A stretch of 64,000 nucleotides of DNA from JBDHTQ01 sp039808765 (GTDB lineage: Bacteria; Pseudomonadota; Alphaproteobacteria; UBA2400). The notes below the pieces were generated by a model. That model was not told the origin of the DNA. It worked only from the letters and a program-made list of their open reading frames with translations, and ran no database searches. The translations under genes and the position numbers were made by a program. The stretch spans positions 186,001 to 250,000 of the forward strand of contig JBDHTQ010000002.1 of NCBI GenBank assembly GCA_039808765.1, given 5' to 3'. Positions within the stretch are counted from its first letter, which is position 1. Every line of letters starts with the position of its first letter. Shown in pieces: positions 18,209 through 27,156 of this stretch.

Positions 18209-19057
18209 ATGAACGATAATTTAATTGCCTTTCAAGGTGTGCGCGGCGCTTATTCTGAATTAGCGTGTCATGCGGTTTTCCCGACCATGATGCCTTTGCC
18301 ATGTCCCAGTTTTGAAGAAGCCATGATCGCTGTTCGAGATCGTGATGCCCAATACGCCATGATTCCTGTTGAAAACTCGATTGCGGGACGTGTTGCTGAT
18401 GTTCATTATCTTTTACCTGAAAGTGGCCTTAAAATTATTGGCGAACACTACCAAAGTGTTATTCACCATTTACTGGTTTTGCCGGGGACAAAGCGTGAGG
18501 ATATCCGCACAGTTCGTAGCCACATTCAAGCCTTAACGCAGTGTCGAAAATATATTCGGGAGAATGGTTTTCTCACTCAATCGTGGTCTGATACTGCGAC
18601 CGCCGTTGAAAGCGTTGCAGCTTTAAAAGACCCTACAATTGCAGCGATCGGCTCTAACCTTGCGGGAGAGATTTATGGACTGGTCTCACTGGAGACGGAT
18701 ATTGCTGACATGCAGGGCAACACGACACGCTTTCTCATTCTTGCTCGTGATGCAATTACACCTCGTCCGACAGATGGCGCATGTATCACCTCTCTCTTTT
18801 TTCGCGTACGTTCAGTTCCGGCGGCACTGTATAAGGCACTCGGCGGGTTTGCAACGTGTGGGGTGAATATCACCAAAATTGAGAGCTATTGCGTTGATGG
18901 ATGTTTTAATCTCGCTCAATTTTACATTGATGTTGAGGGCCATCCCGATGAAAAATGTTTGAAGCTGGCTTTGGAAGAACTGCAGTTTTTTGCGTCTGAA
19001 ATTCATATCATGGGCACATACCATGCCAATCCTTACCGTCGTGAGCATATTAAATAG
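18209..19057 (+). CDS. pheA: Prephenate dehydratase
   Basis: A 282-aa monofunctional enzyme that converts prephenate to phenylpyruvate in phenylalanine synthesis. The periplasmic-binding-like catalytic domain starts with IAFQGVRGAYSELA and contains MIPVENSIAGRVAD and the catalytic NTTRFLIL (Thr-Arg-Phe). A C-terminal ACT domain (about 190-270) contains ALYKALGGFATCGVNITKIES, the phenylalanine feedback-binding region. The usual KIESRP is KIESYC here. There is no chorismate mutase domain. A 154-base spacer separates it from kdsB, and a bidirectional terminator follows. Confidence 0.95.
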   Translation: MNDNLIAFQGVRGAYSELACHAVFPTMMPLPCPSFEEAMIAVRDRDAQYAMIPVENSIAGRVADVHYLLPESGLKIIGEHYQSVIHHLLVLPGTKREDIRTVRSHIQALTQCRKYIRENGFLTQSWSDTATAVESVAALKDPTIAAIGSNLAGEIYGLVSLETDIADMQGNTTRFLILARDAITPRPTDGACITSLFFRVRSVPAALYKALGGFATCGVNITKIESYCVDGCFNLAQFYIDVEGHPDEKCLKLALEELQFFASEIHIMGTYHANPYRREHIK

Positions 19058-19163
19058 TAATTTTGCTGACTTGACTGTGTTGCCGAATATGAGCATTGAG
19101 GTCATAACTCGGTTTTCAACACATTATCTGTTTTAAGAGTAGTCGGTTTTGCAATATAAAGAA

Positions 19164-19191
19164 AAAACCTGACTCAAATGAGTCAGGTTTT
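19164..19191. terminator. Bidirectional terminator between pheA and the convergent large gene
   Basis: AAAACCTGACTC (19164-19175) pairs perfectly with GAGTCAGGTTTT (19180-19191) around AAAT. The A-run and T-run at either end let it act in both directions, fitting its place between two convergent genes. Confidence 0.9.
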
Positions 19192-19220
19192 AAGTTTGGG
19201 GAAAATATTACAAAATTAAG

Positions 19221-22200
19221 CTATCCTTGAAAGGGGGATTGCGGCCTGACTACTCGGGTTTTTGTATAGCCCGCTCCCCCTGGTTGAGCATCAATCACTG
19301 AACTCTTAACCACTTGTGTCGGTGTGCGATAGATTACAACAACGGGATTGGTGACTGTTGTTAATCTTTCCCAGCTTGCCACGAGTGTGGTGTGAGCATT
19401 ACCCTTATCATCAAGCAAGCTATAACCAACAATCGTTGAAGCTTGTTTTCTTTGTCCAAGTTGATTTGCTGTCCCTGCCACTGAAGCCACAGTTGGAGCA
19501 GGTGGAATGCTTACTCTGCCCGGTGTCGGTGGGGAAATTCTTGCTAAAAAAGGTTGCGCACGTGCCCCAAGCAAGATCGCAGCGTCACGGCTCAAGGGCA
19601 GAACCCGATGCGATGGTTCTCCTTTGGAATCAGTAACCTTCGAGAATGTTTGTGATGCTCCACCATTGGCAAAAACACGATTATAGACATCGACAAATGT
19701 CGTCGCTGAAACGTCGAAAGTATTTGGATTTGCTGCGACGAAATTTGGCGGAATCAATCCCGTCTCAGCTAACACTCTTTGACGCATTTGAAAAAGTTGG
19801 CCTCCCGTAGTTATTGATGAAGGATCAATAACTGGTGCATTCCTTTCTAACTGAGCCTGATTATATATTGCAGTTACTATGGATAGACTACCTAAGAAGT
19901 GTCCTGCCAAGTAAGCTCTAGCACCATCCGCTATACCGTTACTTTTTGTTTCACTGCAAACGAGGTGAGTCACAACTTCTGGATCTGAGCGAAGTGCAAG
20001 TAGCACTTCTCTATTAACGATTCCTTGTTTTTCAGGAGGTAAATTTTTCTCATATCTAGCATAGCTTTGTAAAAAGGTCAGTTCTGTATATTGAGCCAGC
20101 CCAAAGGCAGATTGACCAGGTTGCTGATTTTTAACATTCGGGTTAAATGTGTTGCCTGTTTCAATTCGCATCAGCGTTAAAACATAGGCTGGATTTACGC
20201 CGTATTGGGTGCAAATGTTTGATACCTGCGCTACTAACTCGGGTGGTGCCGCTGGAAATTTCTTTTGCAAATCAGAAATTGTTGATGGGGCTGCAGCGGG
20301 CTTGGCCCCTAAAGCATCACGAAGGACGTTAACTGCATTATCAACAACCTCGGCACCATGGCCGGGCAATCCCGCGGCCATGGTTGGTAAAACATGTGCT
20401 GCTGAATCAATAAAGGATTTGCTCAAACCTGTGCCGACCTTACCTTTTTTAGCAGAGGTGGTTGTGGCTATCGCAAGACCTACAGCAAGTTGTGCAGGGA
20501 GTGGAGCAATCGTAAATGTGCCATTGGTCGATGTTCGGATGCTTTGCGCTATTGATTCACCATAGCTTACGAAATTAGCAGTAACCATTTCTTTAAAAGA
20601 CGGCTGTGATGCGAATGCTATTTGCTCGTTTAACCCAGCTGAATTGTGGATAAAGCCTAAAATATTGCTGGCAGCAGTAGGAACTTGGCTTATCGCTTTA
20701 AACATCAATGGATTTTTTTCAAAATAAGCGACAATGCCATTTGCTAAAGCACGTGACGTTGGTTTTTCACCTACAATGGCGATCCCATCATTGCGCAAAG
20801 CGTTGGCCAGATTGGTTGCCATTGTTTCAGTGAGAGCCGTCGTGGCTGTCTGAGCGTCTATGGTGTGTTGTTGTTTGCCCCTTGCAGTAGCATTACCGAC
20901 TTTATTTCTATGCTGCGGTGCGGCTTTTGGTGCTGTAAAGTTAGCCAACAGAAATCCAATTTCATTTCTACTTATCGTGCCATCAGGGTTCTTTTCATAA
21001 TGCGGGCCAGCTTGCCCATATGTTTTAAAGAGGACTAACTGCTGCGCCGCTAAAACGGCACTCATACGCAGCACACTTCCCTTGCTTGCTTCCAATCGTG
21101 GTGGAGGGCTTCTATCTTGCAGTTTGCTAAGAGCCGCTTCAAAAAAGTATGAATCTGCACCATCGCGTTGGGCTGCAATCATTGCCGCACCATAATATTC
21201 AATCTTATCAGGTTGTTTTTTTAAGTGATCCGCAAGTATGCTAACAGCATGCGGAATCATCTTTTGATCAATGAGTGTTTGCGTCGTTGCATAATTCATC
21301 GTCATCAGAGCGGACGGATTGCTTCTTAAGTAATTTATTAAGCCAGCTTTTTCGTGGGCATTGAGTACGCCATTTGCTTTGCTAACACCCATAAAAGCTT
21401 CTATCGCACGAATATTTTTGTTTCCCGCTGAGCCAACCGCGTTGGTGCGCTCGGAAAGTGCTGTGTTTAAATCAATCTGATTGGGAAAAAGTGACTTCAC
21501 GGTTTGAGCGTAGAGAATCTCAAACGCATCAGCATTATTTACGGCAGGTTCCTGCACAGGATGATTCTGAATAGCGCTTAATGCATCTGTCAAAATACCG
21601 GCAGACTGTTTCGTTACAGCGAGGCCCGCGCCAATATCCAGAACAAGGTCAGGTTTCACTTTAATCATGTCGGACAAGGAATTAACAACTTGAGAATAAC
21701 GACCTGTTGCTTTAAGTTTTTGCGTTATTCCTGTGCCAACATAGCCAAACGCAGCCGGATTGGCGGTTAAATAGGCCTGAAGTTCATTAAGTAATACTGG
21801 GTCATCAATACTCTTTGCGCCCGTAGTATTGCCCACAAGTGCAGAAAGGCCATTTACTAAACCAGGATTATATGAATTTGCACTCAACACCGAAAGAGAA
21901 TTGATCTCAACGTGCGGGCGAAGTTCTGGTGTTCTAGTCGTACTGCGAGTGGGTGACGGCTGAACACTTTGAGGCGAAATTGCTTTATCAAAAACAGCAA
22001 GTCCTGCTTCAAGTGAGAGCGTTTTCCCTGCTTTTTCTGCAGTACGCAGTGCAGTTATCACAGCTGGCCCACCCTTACTATCATTGCTGATTGCCGCAAA
22101 TAGCAAGCCACGTTGCGCGAGCGTTGCACCTTTCTGTGCAGATGAAACGCGTAGTTTTTGCATGACATCGGGATTTCGGGAAATGGCTAATCCTAATTGC

Positions 22201-23369
22201 GTCATTAATAACGGCTTCTTGACCAAATCTCTGTACAAACCCTGACCAATGGATGTGACCAATTCTGGATTTTCTTCAATAACGTGAATCAGCTGCGCTC
22301 TCAATGCATCCCTTTGGACGTTTGTTGGGGACGCATCAACACGATAAAGTTTCGCATCCGGCACAAGAGGGCTGAGTGTATCTCTTAGTTTAGCATAAAA
22401 ATTTTTGTCTATGCGCGATGATGAGAGCATTTCTGCCATTTTTTGGAAATTTTGGGCCGTCAATTTGAGGGACGACATATCTCCAGAAACGGATCCTTCT
22501 GGTCGCTCACTTTCTGTTAAATCATTTGGAGGGAAACTTTCACGTATAGTTCTAATGCCGTTCATTATTGGGGCAGAAGCCGTAGGGGCACCGCTTGGTG
22601 TAGCTGTGCTTTCAGGTGCTGGTGTAGCTGTGCTTTCAGGTGCTACCGAAATCGTGGTGTCAGCATGCCCTAAATTCGGCATTGTTGCTTGTGCAGTCAT
22701 AGGATAACTCTTTAACGCAGCAACAACTTTTGGATTATTTTTCCATTCGGCAAACGCTTTGGTTGTTTTTTCTCCCCACAAACCATCAACTTCACCAGGA
22801 TTCATTTGAGCAGCATGAAGGGTTTCCTGCCCCAGAACGACACGGAGATCCGGATTCTTGTTTTGTCCGACATCCATACCCAGTTGGATGAGGAAGTTGT
22901 TCATTGAAGCCGGTGATTGCGCCAGCTTTTCAGCAAAAGTTTTAACACCGCCCTTGATACCATGCATGTGCTCAACAAGACGTGTCCCAATGCGTGTGGC
23001 GAGGGATGGTTTTTGTGCAAGACAGTCAGCGGTTGCTGCATTGGTTTTTGGTCCGTATGAGCCGTCGATAACAAGCTTTTGCCCACCTGACGTGGCATTA
23101 CAAACTTCATTTACTGCGCGCTGCAGGTTTTTAATATCCTCAACCCAAGCAAGACCATTATTAGACGAGACGAAGTCTGCGATTGTTTTCTCTGCTTCAT
23201 TCAATGGCGCTAATTGTGCGGCTCTGGCAGCAGCTATGGCTGTTTCCGTGGAAGCGGGTTTAATTTCATCAGCAAAAACATGAGATGTTCCAGTTATACC
23301 GGCCATAAGCAGAAAGGCTGCAACGGATTGGCGAATCATGTCGGACATACGATTACGGATATTTCTCAT
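19221..23369 (-). CDS. Very large exported protein with peptidoglycan-binding-like and lytic transglycosylase-like domains
   Basis: A 1382-aa protein. The N-terminal signal peptide (about 1-34) ends near SHVFA. Two peptidoglycan-binding-1-like modules follow: DGSYGPKTNAA near residue 107 and DGLWGEKTTKAF near residue 195. A Pro/Ser/Thr linker near 245-260 contains a perfect duplication. A long helical middle repeats segments of the form NPxxxxxIGxGL (near residues 365, 535 and 576, with weaker ones later). A C-terminal SLT-like domain contains LTLMRIETGNTFNP and SAFGLAQYTELTFL; Glu1070 is the candidate catalytic acid. The protein is likely periplasmic or secreted and acts on cell wall. It is far larger than housekeeping transglycosylases. 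No cognate neighbour is evident. Confidence 0.75.
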   Translation of the reverse strand: MRNIRNRMSDMIRQSVAAFLLMAGITGTSHVFADEIKPASTETAIAAARAAQLAPLNEAEKTIADFVSSNNGLAWVEDIKNLQRAVNEVCNATSGGQKLVIDGSYGPKTNAATADCLAQKPSLATRIGTRLVEHMHGIKGGVKTFAEKLAQSPASMNNFLIQLGMDVGQNKNPDLRVVLGQETLHAAQMNPGEVDGLWGEKTTKAFAEWKNNPKVVAALKSYPMTAQATMPNLGHADTTISVAPESTATPAPESTATPSGAPTASAPIMNGIRTIRESFPPNDLTESERPEGSVSGDMSSLKLTAQNFQKMAEMLSSSRIDKNFYAKLRDTLSPLVPDAKLYRVDASPTNVQRDALRAQLIHVIEENPELVTSIGQGLYRDLVKKPLLMTQLGLAISRNPDVMQKLRVSSAQKGATLAQRGLLFAAISNDSKGGPAVITALRTAEKAGKTLSLEAGLAVFDKAISPQSVQPSPTRSTTRTPELRPHVEINSLSVLSANSYNPGLVNGLSALVGNTTGAKSIDDPVLLNELQAYLTANPAAFGYVGTGITQKLKATGRYSQVVNSLSDMIKVKPDLVLDIGAGLAVTKQSAGILTDALSAIQNHPVQEPAVNNADAFEILYAQTVKSLFPNQIDLNTALSERTNAVGSAGNKNIRAIEAFMGVSKANGVLNAHEKAGLINYLRSNPSALMTMNYATTQTLIDQKMIPHAVSILADHLKKQPDKIEYYGAAMIAAQRDGADSYFFEAALSKLQDRSPPPRLEASKGSVLRMSAVLAAQQLVLFKTYGQAGPHYEKNPDGTISRNEIGFLLANFTAPKAAPQHRNKVGNATARGKQQHTIDAQTATTALTETMATNLANALRNDGIAIVGEKPTSRALANGIVAYFEKNPLMFKAISQVPTAASNILGFIHNSAGLNEQIAFASQPSFKEMVTANFVSYGESIAQSIRTSTNGTFTIAPLPAQLAVGLAIATTTSAKKGKVGTGLSKSFIDSAAHVLPTMAAGLPGHGAEVVDNAVNVLRDALGAKPAAAPSTISDLQKKFPAAPPELVAQVSNICTQYGVNPAYVLTLMRIETGNTFNPNVKNQQPGQSAFGLAQYTELTFLQSYARYEKNLPPEKQGIVNREVLLALRSDPEVVTHLVCSETKSNGIADGARAYLAGHFLGSLSIVTAIYNQAQLERNAPVIDPSSITTGGQLFQMRQRVLAETGLIPPNFVAANPNTFDVSATTFVDVYNRVFANGGASQTFSKVTDSKGEPSHRVLPLSRDAAILLGARAQPFLARISPPTPGRVSIPPAPTVASVAGTANQLGQRKQASTIVGYSLLDDKGNAHTTLVASWERLTTVTNPVVVIYRTPTQVVKSSVIDAQPGGAGYTKTRVVRPQSPFQG
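22597..22644. repeat. Two perfect 24-bp tandem copies in the linker of the large exported protein
   Basis: Two identical 24-base units at 22597-22620 and 22621-22644 lie in frame and encode a repeated Pro/Glu/Ser/Thr/Ala linker of eight residues. Perfect identity implies a recent duplication and possible length variation between strains. Confidence 0.85.
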
Positions 23370-23681
23370 TTTTTGCCTCGAAAATAATAAAAGGGGGCTG
23401 ACAAAGAGTCATTAAGTTTCTCTTAATATAAGTTTCTCATTTGTTAAGCAGAGTTGTCAATGATTATTGCATGCAAATTTAGTTAATAAACACAATGAAA
23501 AGATGAATTTTTTATGCGTGCCGAATGAAGACAAATAGATCATTTTGAAAGGAGTATTCATGATGCGACAATAATGCTCAACACTTGGAGTGTTTAAATT
23601 TTTAAAATTTTCATCAAACGACATAGAGTGAAGAAAGTCGCGTTCTCTCCACTGCAAGATTTTATGAACGTATTGCTTTCC
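23370..23681. other. AT-rich spacer of 312 bases
   Basis: The spacer lies upstream of the large exported protein and downstream of the proline-rich protein, both leftward. It should hold the promoter of the former. An ORF of 66 codons on the minus strand (23457-23657) has no good ribosome-binding site and an ordinary random composition, so I do not call it. No clear terminator hairpin is visible. Confidence 0.4.
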
Positions 23682-24722
23682 TTAGGCACTAAAACCAGGG
23701 CCATTTTTACCACTATTAGCCGACATTCCCAATGCGCCTTTTAAGACAGCAATAACAATCTTATGCCATTGGCTTGAAGGCCGAGGCGTACTAGGTTTTC
23801 CTTTTAAAAACAGGCTCCCTGCACCTGCAAGAAATAAAAAGGCCGTTGATGGCAGCGGGATTGCTACTGGAGGCGTTGCAGCATTATCTGGGGGTGTAAG
23901 AAGTTTGTCATGAGGCGTGATTGTGCTCGGCGGTGTATGACCGGTGGGAGGCGTGATTGTGCTCGGCGGTGTATAACCGGTGGGAGGCGTGATTGTGCTC
24001 GGCGGCGGTGCATCCGGTTGGCAATAGGCAAAGTAATATGGAGATTGTCTGCGGGCCTCTACTTCCGTTAATTCTCCATCACCACGGAGCGGCATAAAGG
24101 CAGCTTTGCGAAGAGTATCACATGTTTGCACTTTAAAATCATCGACCGGTGTGGGGGGGTGAAGAACTGTGGGAGTGATACCGGGTGGCATAAAATGCGG
24201 TGGTTTCTGCGTAAGAATATCCGGCACATCCATTGCCGGAGAGGAAGGATAGGGGGAGGGGGATAACAAATTTGTAGGAGTATTGGTTGGCTTGCTGTCT
24301 TTAGCCGTTGCGTCAGGCACAGAACAAACCCAGCTAACATGGCCATTTCCTTGATTTGCTTGTGTCGCGGCCACGGCTGTAGGTGCTGCAGGTTTTTCAA
24401 TCCGTCGTCCCTTTTTTGTTTTGAAACCGCGTACTCTTGGGTGAGTACCGATCCTTTTTTTGACCAGATTTGCACTTTTTCCTGCATGATGTGCGTGGCT
24501 TTTCTTTACCGTTTGAGGTGTTACAGCTTTTGCTTTGATGGCAGGTGCCGATGCCACGATTGCCTGGGGAGTGCAATCAAGACCATCGACTGGCCCGCTG
24601 CTTTGGAACTGTGCTAATGCATTGTGTGCGAAGAGGCTACCTGCCGCAAGAATGACTGCTGCTGCTAGTCTTTTTGCACGCAAAGCGGTATTTGATGGAT
24701 CTATACCTAAACCATATTGCAT
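23682..24722 (-). CDS. Exported proline-rich repeat protein with internal VPLPA-like hydrophobic motif
   Basis: A 346-aa protein with an N-terminal signal peptide (hydrophobic core about 20-34, cleavage probably after NALAQ or just before). A basic region rich in Lys/His/Arg spans about 60-110, and a Pro/Thr-rich region contains a 12-residue tandem repeat (PPSTITPPTGYT type, near residues 239-270). A segment IPLPSTAFLFLAGAGSLFL at about 286-304 resembles the VPLPA/PEP-CTERM membrane anchor, but it is followed by a further ~42 residues instead of ending the protein. Function unknown; an envelope-spanning or cell-wall-associated role is suggested by composition. It precedes the large cell-wall protein on the same strand. 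Confidence 0.65.
   Translation of the reverse strand: MQYGLGIDPSNTALRAKRLAAAVILAAGSLFAHNALAQFQSSGPVDGLDCTPQAIVASAPAIKAKAVTPQTVKKSHAHHAGKSANLVKKRIGTHPRVRGFKTKKGRRIEKPAAPTAVAATQANQGNGHVSWVCSVPDATAKDSKPTNTPTNLLSPSPYPSSPAMDVPDILTQKPPHFMPPGITPTVLHPPTPVDDFKVQTCDTLRKAAFMPLRGDGELTEVEARRQSPYYFAYCQPDAPPPSTITPPTGYTPPSTITPPTGHTPPSTITPHDKLLTPPDNAATPPVAIPLPSTAFLFLAGAGSLFLKGKPSTPRPSSQWHKIVIAVLKGALGMSANSGKNGPGFSA
23914..24010. repeat. 36-bp tandem repeat, about 2.7 copies, coding
   Basis: Units at 23914-23949 and 23950-23985 differ by one base, and a third partial unit follows. They encode the 12-residue Pro/Thr/Ser repeat of the 346-aa exported protein, in frame. This is a coding minisatellite, not a CRISPR array. 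Confidence 0.85.
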
Positions 24723-24868
24723 TTTTTCAAATCTCCAAATTTCAAAATTTCAAATAGTTATCGCTTTATAACCCCCCAAAATAATTGAAAGGTTTTGCAT
24801 TGGAGGCATTACGCCTGAATTTTTTCAATAACTTATTATAACTGTTGTGTGATTTGATGTCTGTACAA

Positions 24869-24892
24869 AAAGTAGTCTATTTAGGCTACTTT
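24869..24892 (-). terminator. Probable terminator downstream of the AsmA gene
   Basis: AAAGTAGTC (24869-24877) pairs with GGCTACTTT (24884-24892), including one G-T pair, around a TATTTA loop. Read on the minus strand the stem ends in a run of five T, about 77 bases after the AsmA stop. It would separate AsmA from the following leftward gene. Confidence 0.6.
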
Positions 24893-24968
24893 CTGTTTCA
24901 TTTTGAGGGAACTTTTTATAAAATTATAATAAAAAAATTTTGAATTTGATTAACGATAAAAAATGGAT

Positions 24969-27062
24969 TTATTGAGGTGGAGAATTTTGAAAAAGACCGC
25001 GAATGAGCGACTTTGCGTTGTCAGGTAATGATGTCGATTGCCCTGACCGAATGGCGTCTGTTGCTTGCTCGATTAAACCAACATTATTTACGATAAGCTT
25101 GCGCAAATCAGGTTGATAGGAAAGGTGATCCCAAGGGCCTTTTATAATAAGGGGAATAACAAGACCTTTTTGATTAAAGATGCCACCCTGGCCCTTCAGA
25201 TCTGCAACCAACGACGTATCGAGGTGACTATCAAGAGTTTTTTGAAGAATATTTGCATTCCCGTTTCCTTTAATACGGAGCAACGGCGATAGAAGAATAA
25301 TATCGCTGCTGCTTATAATGCCGTTTGACAGCGTGTAGCTGGCTGAAAGCTCGCTAAAATCAGTCTCACTGGTTTGCGAAAGCGGTTCATCCGTATCCGT
25401 GTTTTTTTGGTTAATCAGCTGTTTTGCCTTTCGCATCATCAAAGGAATATTGACACCTTTTATTTTTCCGTCTTTTAGGGCGATCGTACCGTCCCCAGAG
25501 AGTGATTGTAAAAAGGGTTGGGAAGGATGGACGGGGCCGGTGATTTTTACTTTACCTGTTGCTTTACCGGTAAGATTTTTTTTATTGAGCAAAACAAGTA
25601 GCGCCTTTTCTGCTGAAATATCAGCATAATTAGCATTTGCTGCAAACGATCGGGAATCAAGAGAAAAATCACCGCCTAGTGTGCCGTCATAAAGAGATGC
25701 AGGTGTGAGCGAGACAAACATCGCACCGTTTTTTATACGTGCTTTTAATTGTGTCGGGCCCAAGACGGTTTTTTGAAAGGTTATGCCTTTAAGGTTGGCT
25801 GTAATGCTGGCGGGAAAACGATTGAGAAAGTTTAATGTGGTTGGTTGGTCTTCAAAAGAAACAAGGCTGCGGTTGTGCGAGGGGCGCACGATTGATGACT
25901 GAGCTTCGCTCGCATCTGTTTGCTGTCGGCCGTTAAGCTGAATTGAACGTTGAAACGCTTTATAAAAATGTTGGCCGTCTATTTCGCTTATATCAAAGGC
26001 TCCCGTTACACCATTTTTTTCCTGATAGAGGGCGTTTCCAGTGATGTTGGTTGCGTCAACCTTCATCACAAGGTCGCTTAATTTTACCTGATCATTTTGT
26101 GCATTGATCTGTGCCGTTCCTTTGATCACATCAATAGCCGGAACCGATGTCGTCGAAAAAATATTGACGGCATTCGCAAGATCATCAATTTCAAAATTTA
26201 ACGCACCTTCAAAACTTTTAAGACCGAGCAATCCCTTCATTTCAACGAGATTACTTGATCCTTCCTGCACACTTAAGGTTGTGTTTGTTGTTTGATTAAG
26301 CCATAAGTTTTCAGGTTTTTCAGTTCGAAATGTAATTTTTACAGGCTGATTATTGTAAAACGCACGACCCTGTAAATCGAGTATGCGATCATGGCTTGAA
26401 AGAGAAACGTTAAGGTTGATATCCATCAAATCCAAGCCGCTACCGTCAGGAAAATCATAGCCGAGGTTGGTATCTTTAACTTCAAGCCGTTTAATACTGA
26501 TGTTCTGTAATGTTAAGTGATTGGGTGCCGTGCTTTCATCTTTGGGTAAGCTGGGTTTCGTGCTGATTGACCCGGCTGATCCATCATTAGCGGGCTGTAT
26601 TTCCCAATTTCCCTTCCCCATTTCATTTACAGATAAATTGATTTGGCCACCGGTAAGTCGGATTTCGCGAATATCCAAACGATTATGCATTAATGACGAA
26701 AGAGTTAGCCCCACGGCTAACTCTTTTGCAGATAACATAATCGGATCCGGAAAATCTGGTGGGTTGCTTATCGAAATATCTTGTAATTGCAGCCCGAATA
26801 CGGGCCACAGGGTCATGGTGATGGGGCCACCCAATGTTACTTCGCGGCCCGTGGTGGCCTTTACCAATGCGAGAACATCTGGTTTTAAGTCATCCAATGA
26901 AAAAAAGTAGGGCAGAACCATTATCGCAACAATGAGCAAACTAATAACCAGCATGAAAAGTGCTGCAACAGCTTGAATAATCGGCAAAAGAGAAAAAATC
27001 AAAACACCACCAATTAAGCACATGAGCCCGATCAACAGCGCTGCAATGATTAACCCAACCAT
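24969..27062 (-). CDS. AsmA family protein
   Basis: A 697-aa inner-membrane-anchored periplasmic protein. AsmA-family members are linked to outer-membrane assembly and lipid transport. An unusually long hydrophobic N-terminus (about 1-53) can form two membrane helices; the family's normal single helix corresponds to the second, ending LPYFFSLDDLKPDVLALVKATTG. The AsmA N-terminal domain continues with GREVTLGGPITMTLWPVFGL and ISNPPDF. The C-terminal part (about 420-660) contains FLQSLSGDGTIALKDGKIKGVNIPLM, typical of the AsmA C-terminal domain. The start at 27062 has a strong AAGGGG site. It is divergent from nadK with a spacer of about 94 bases. Confidence 0.9.
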   Translation of the reverse strand: MVGLIIAALLIGLMCLIGGVLIFSLLPIIQAVAALFMLVISLLIVAIMVLPYFFSLDDLKPDVLALVKATTGREVTLGGPITMTLWPVFGLQLQDISISNPPDFPDPIMLSAKELAVGLTLSSLMHNRLDIREIRLTGGQINLSVNEMGKGNWEIQPANDGSAGSISTKPSLPKDESTAPNHLTLQNISIKRLEVKDTNLGYDFPDGSGLDLMDINLNVSLSSHDRILDLQGRAFYNNQPVKITFRTEKPENLWLNQTTNTTLSVQEGSSNLVEMKGLLGLKSFEGALNFEIDDLANAVNIFSTTSVPAIDVIKGTAQINAQNDQVKLSDLVMKVDATNITGNALYQEKNGVTGAFDISEIDGQHFYKAFQRSIQLNGRQQTDASEAQSSIVRPSHNRSLVSFEDQPTTLNFLNRFPASITANLKGITFQKTVLGPTQLKARIKNGAMFVSLTPASLYDGTLGGDFSLDSRSFAANANYADISAEKALLVLLNKKNLTGKATGKVKITGPVHPSQPFLQSLSGDGTIALKDGKIKGVNIPLMMRKAKQLINQKNTDTDEPLSQTSETDFSELSASYTLSNGIISSSDIILLSPLLRIKGNGNANILQKTLDSHLDTSLVADLKGQGGIFNQKGLVIPLIIKGPWDHLSYQPDLRKLIVNNVGLIEQATDAIRSGQSTSLPDNAKSLIRGLFQNSPPQ

Positions 27063-27156
27063 TTACATCCCCTTAAAACAGGATAATTTACTAAACACTA
27101 ACCTATGACATAATACGCTTATCGGCATTGGGCAACTTTAAAGCAGGATTTTTCTT

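Noticed and set aside
23457..23657. 66-codon minus-strand frame in the AT-rich spacer
   Set aside because: No ribosome-binding site, no recognisable features, and AT-rich DNA often leaves such frames.
23914..24010. 36-bp direct repeats that look like a short CRISPR array
   Set aside because: The units are contiguous with no spacers and encode an in-frame Pro/Thr repeat.
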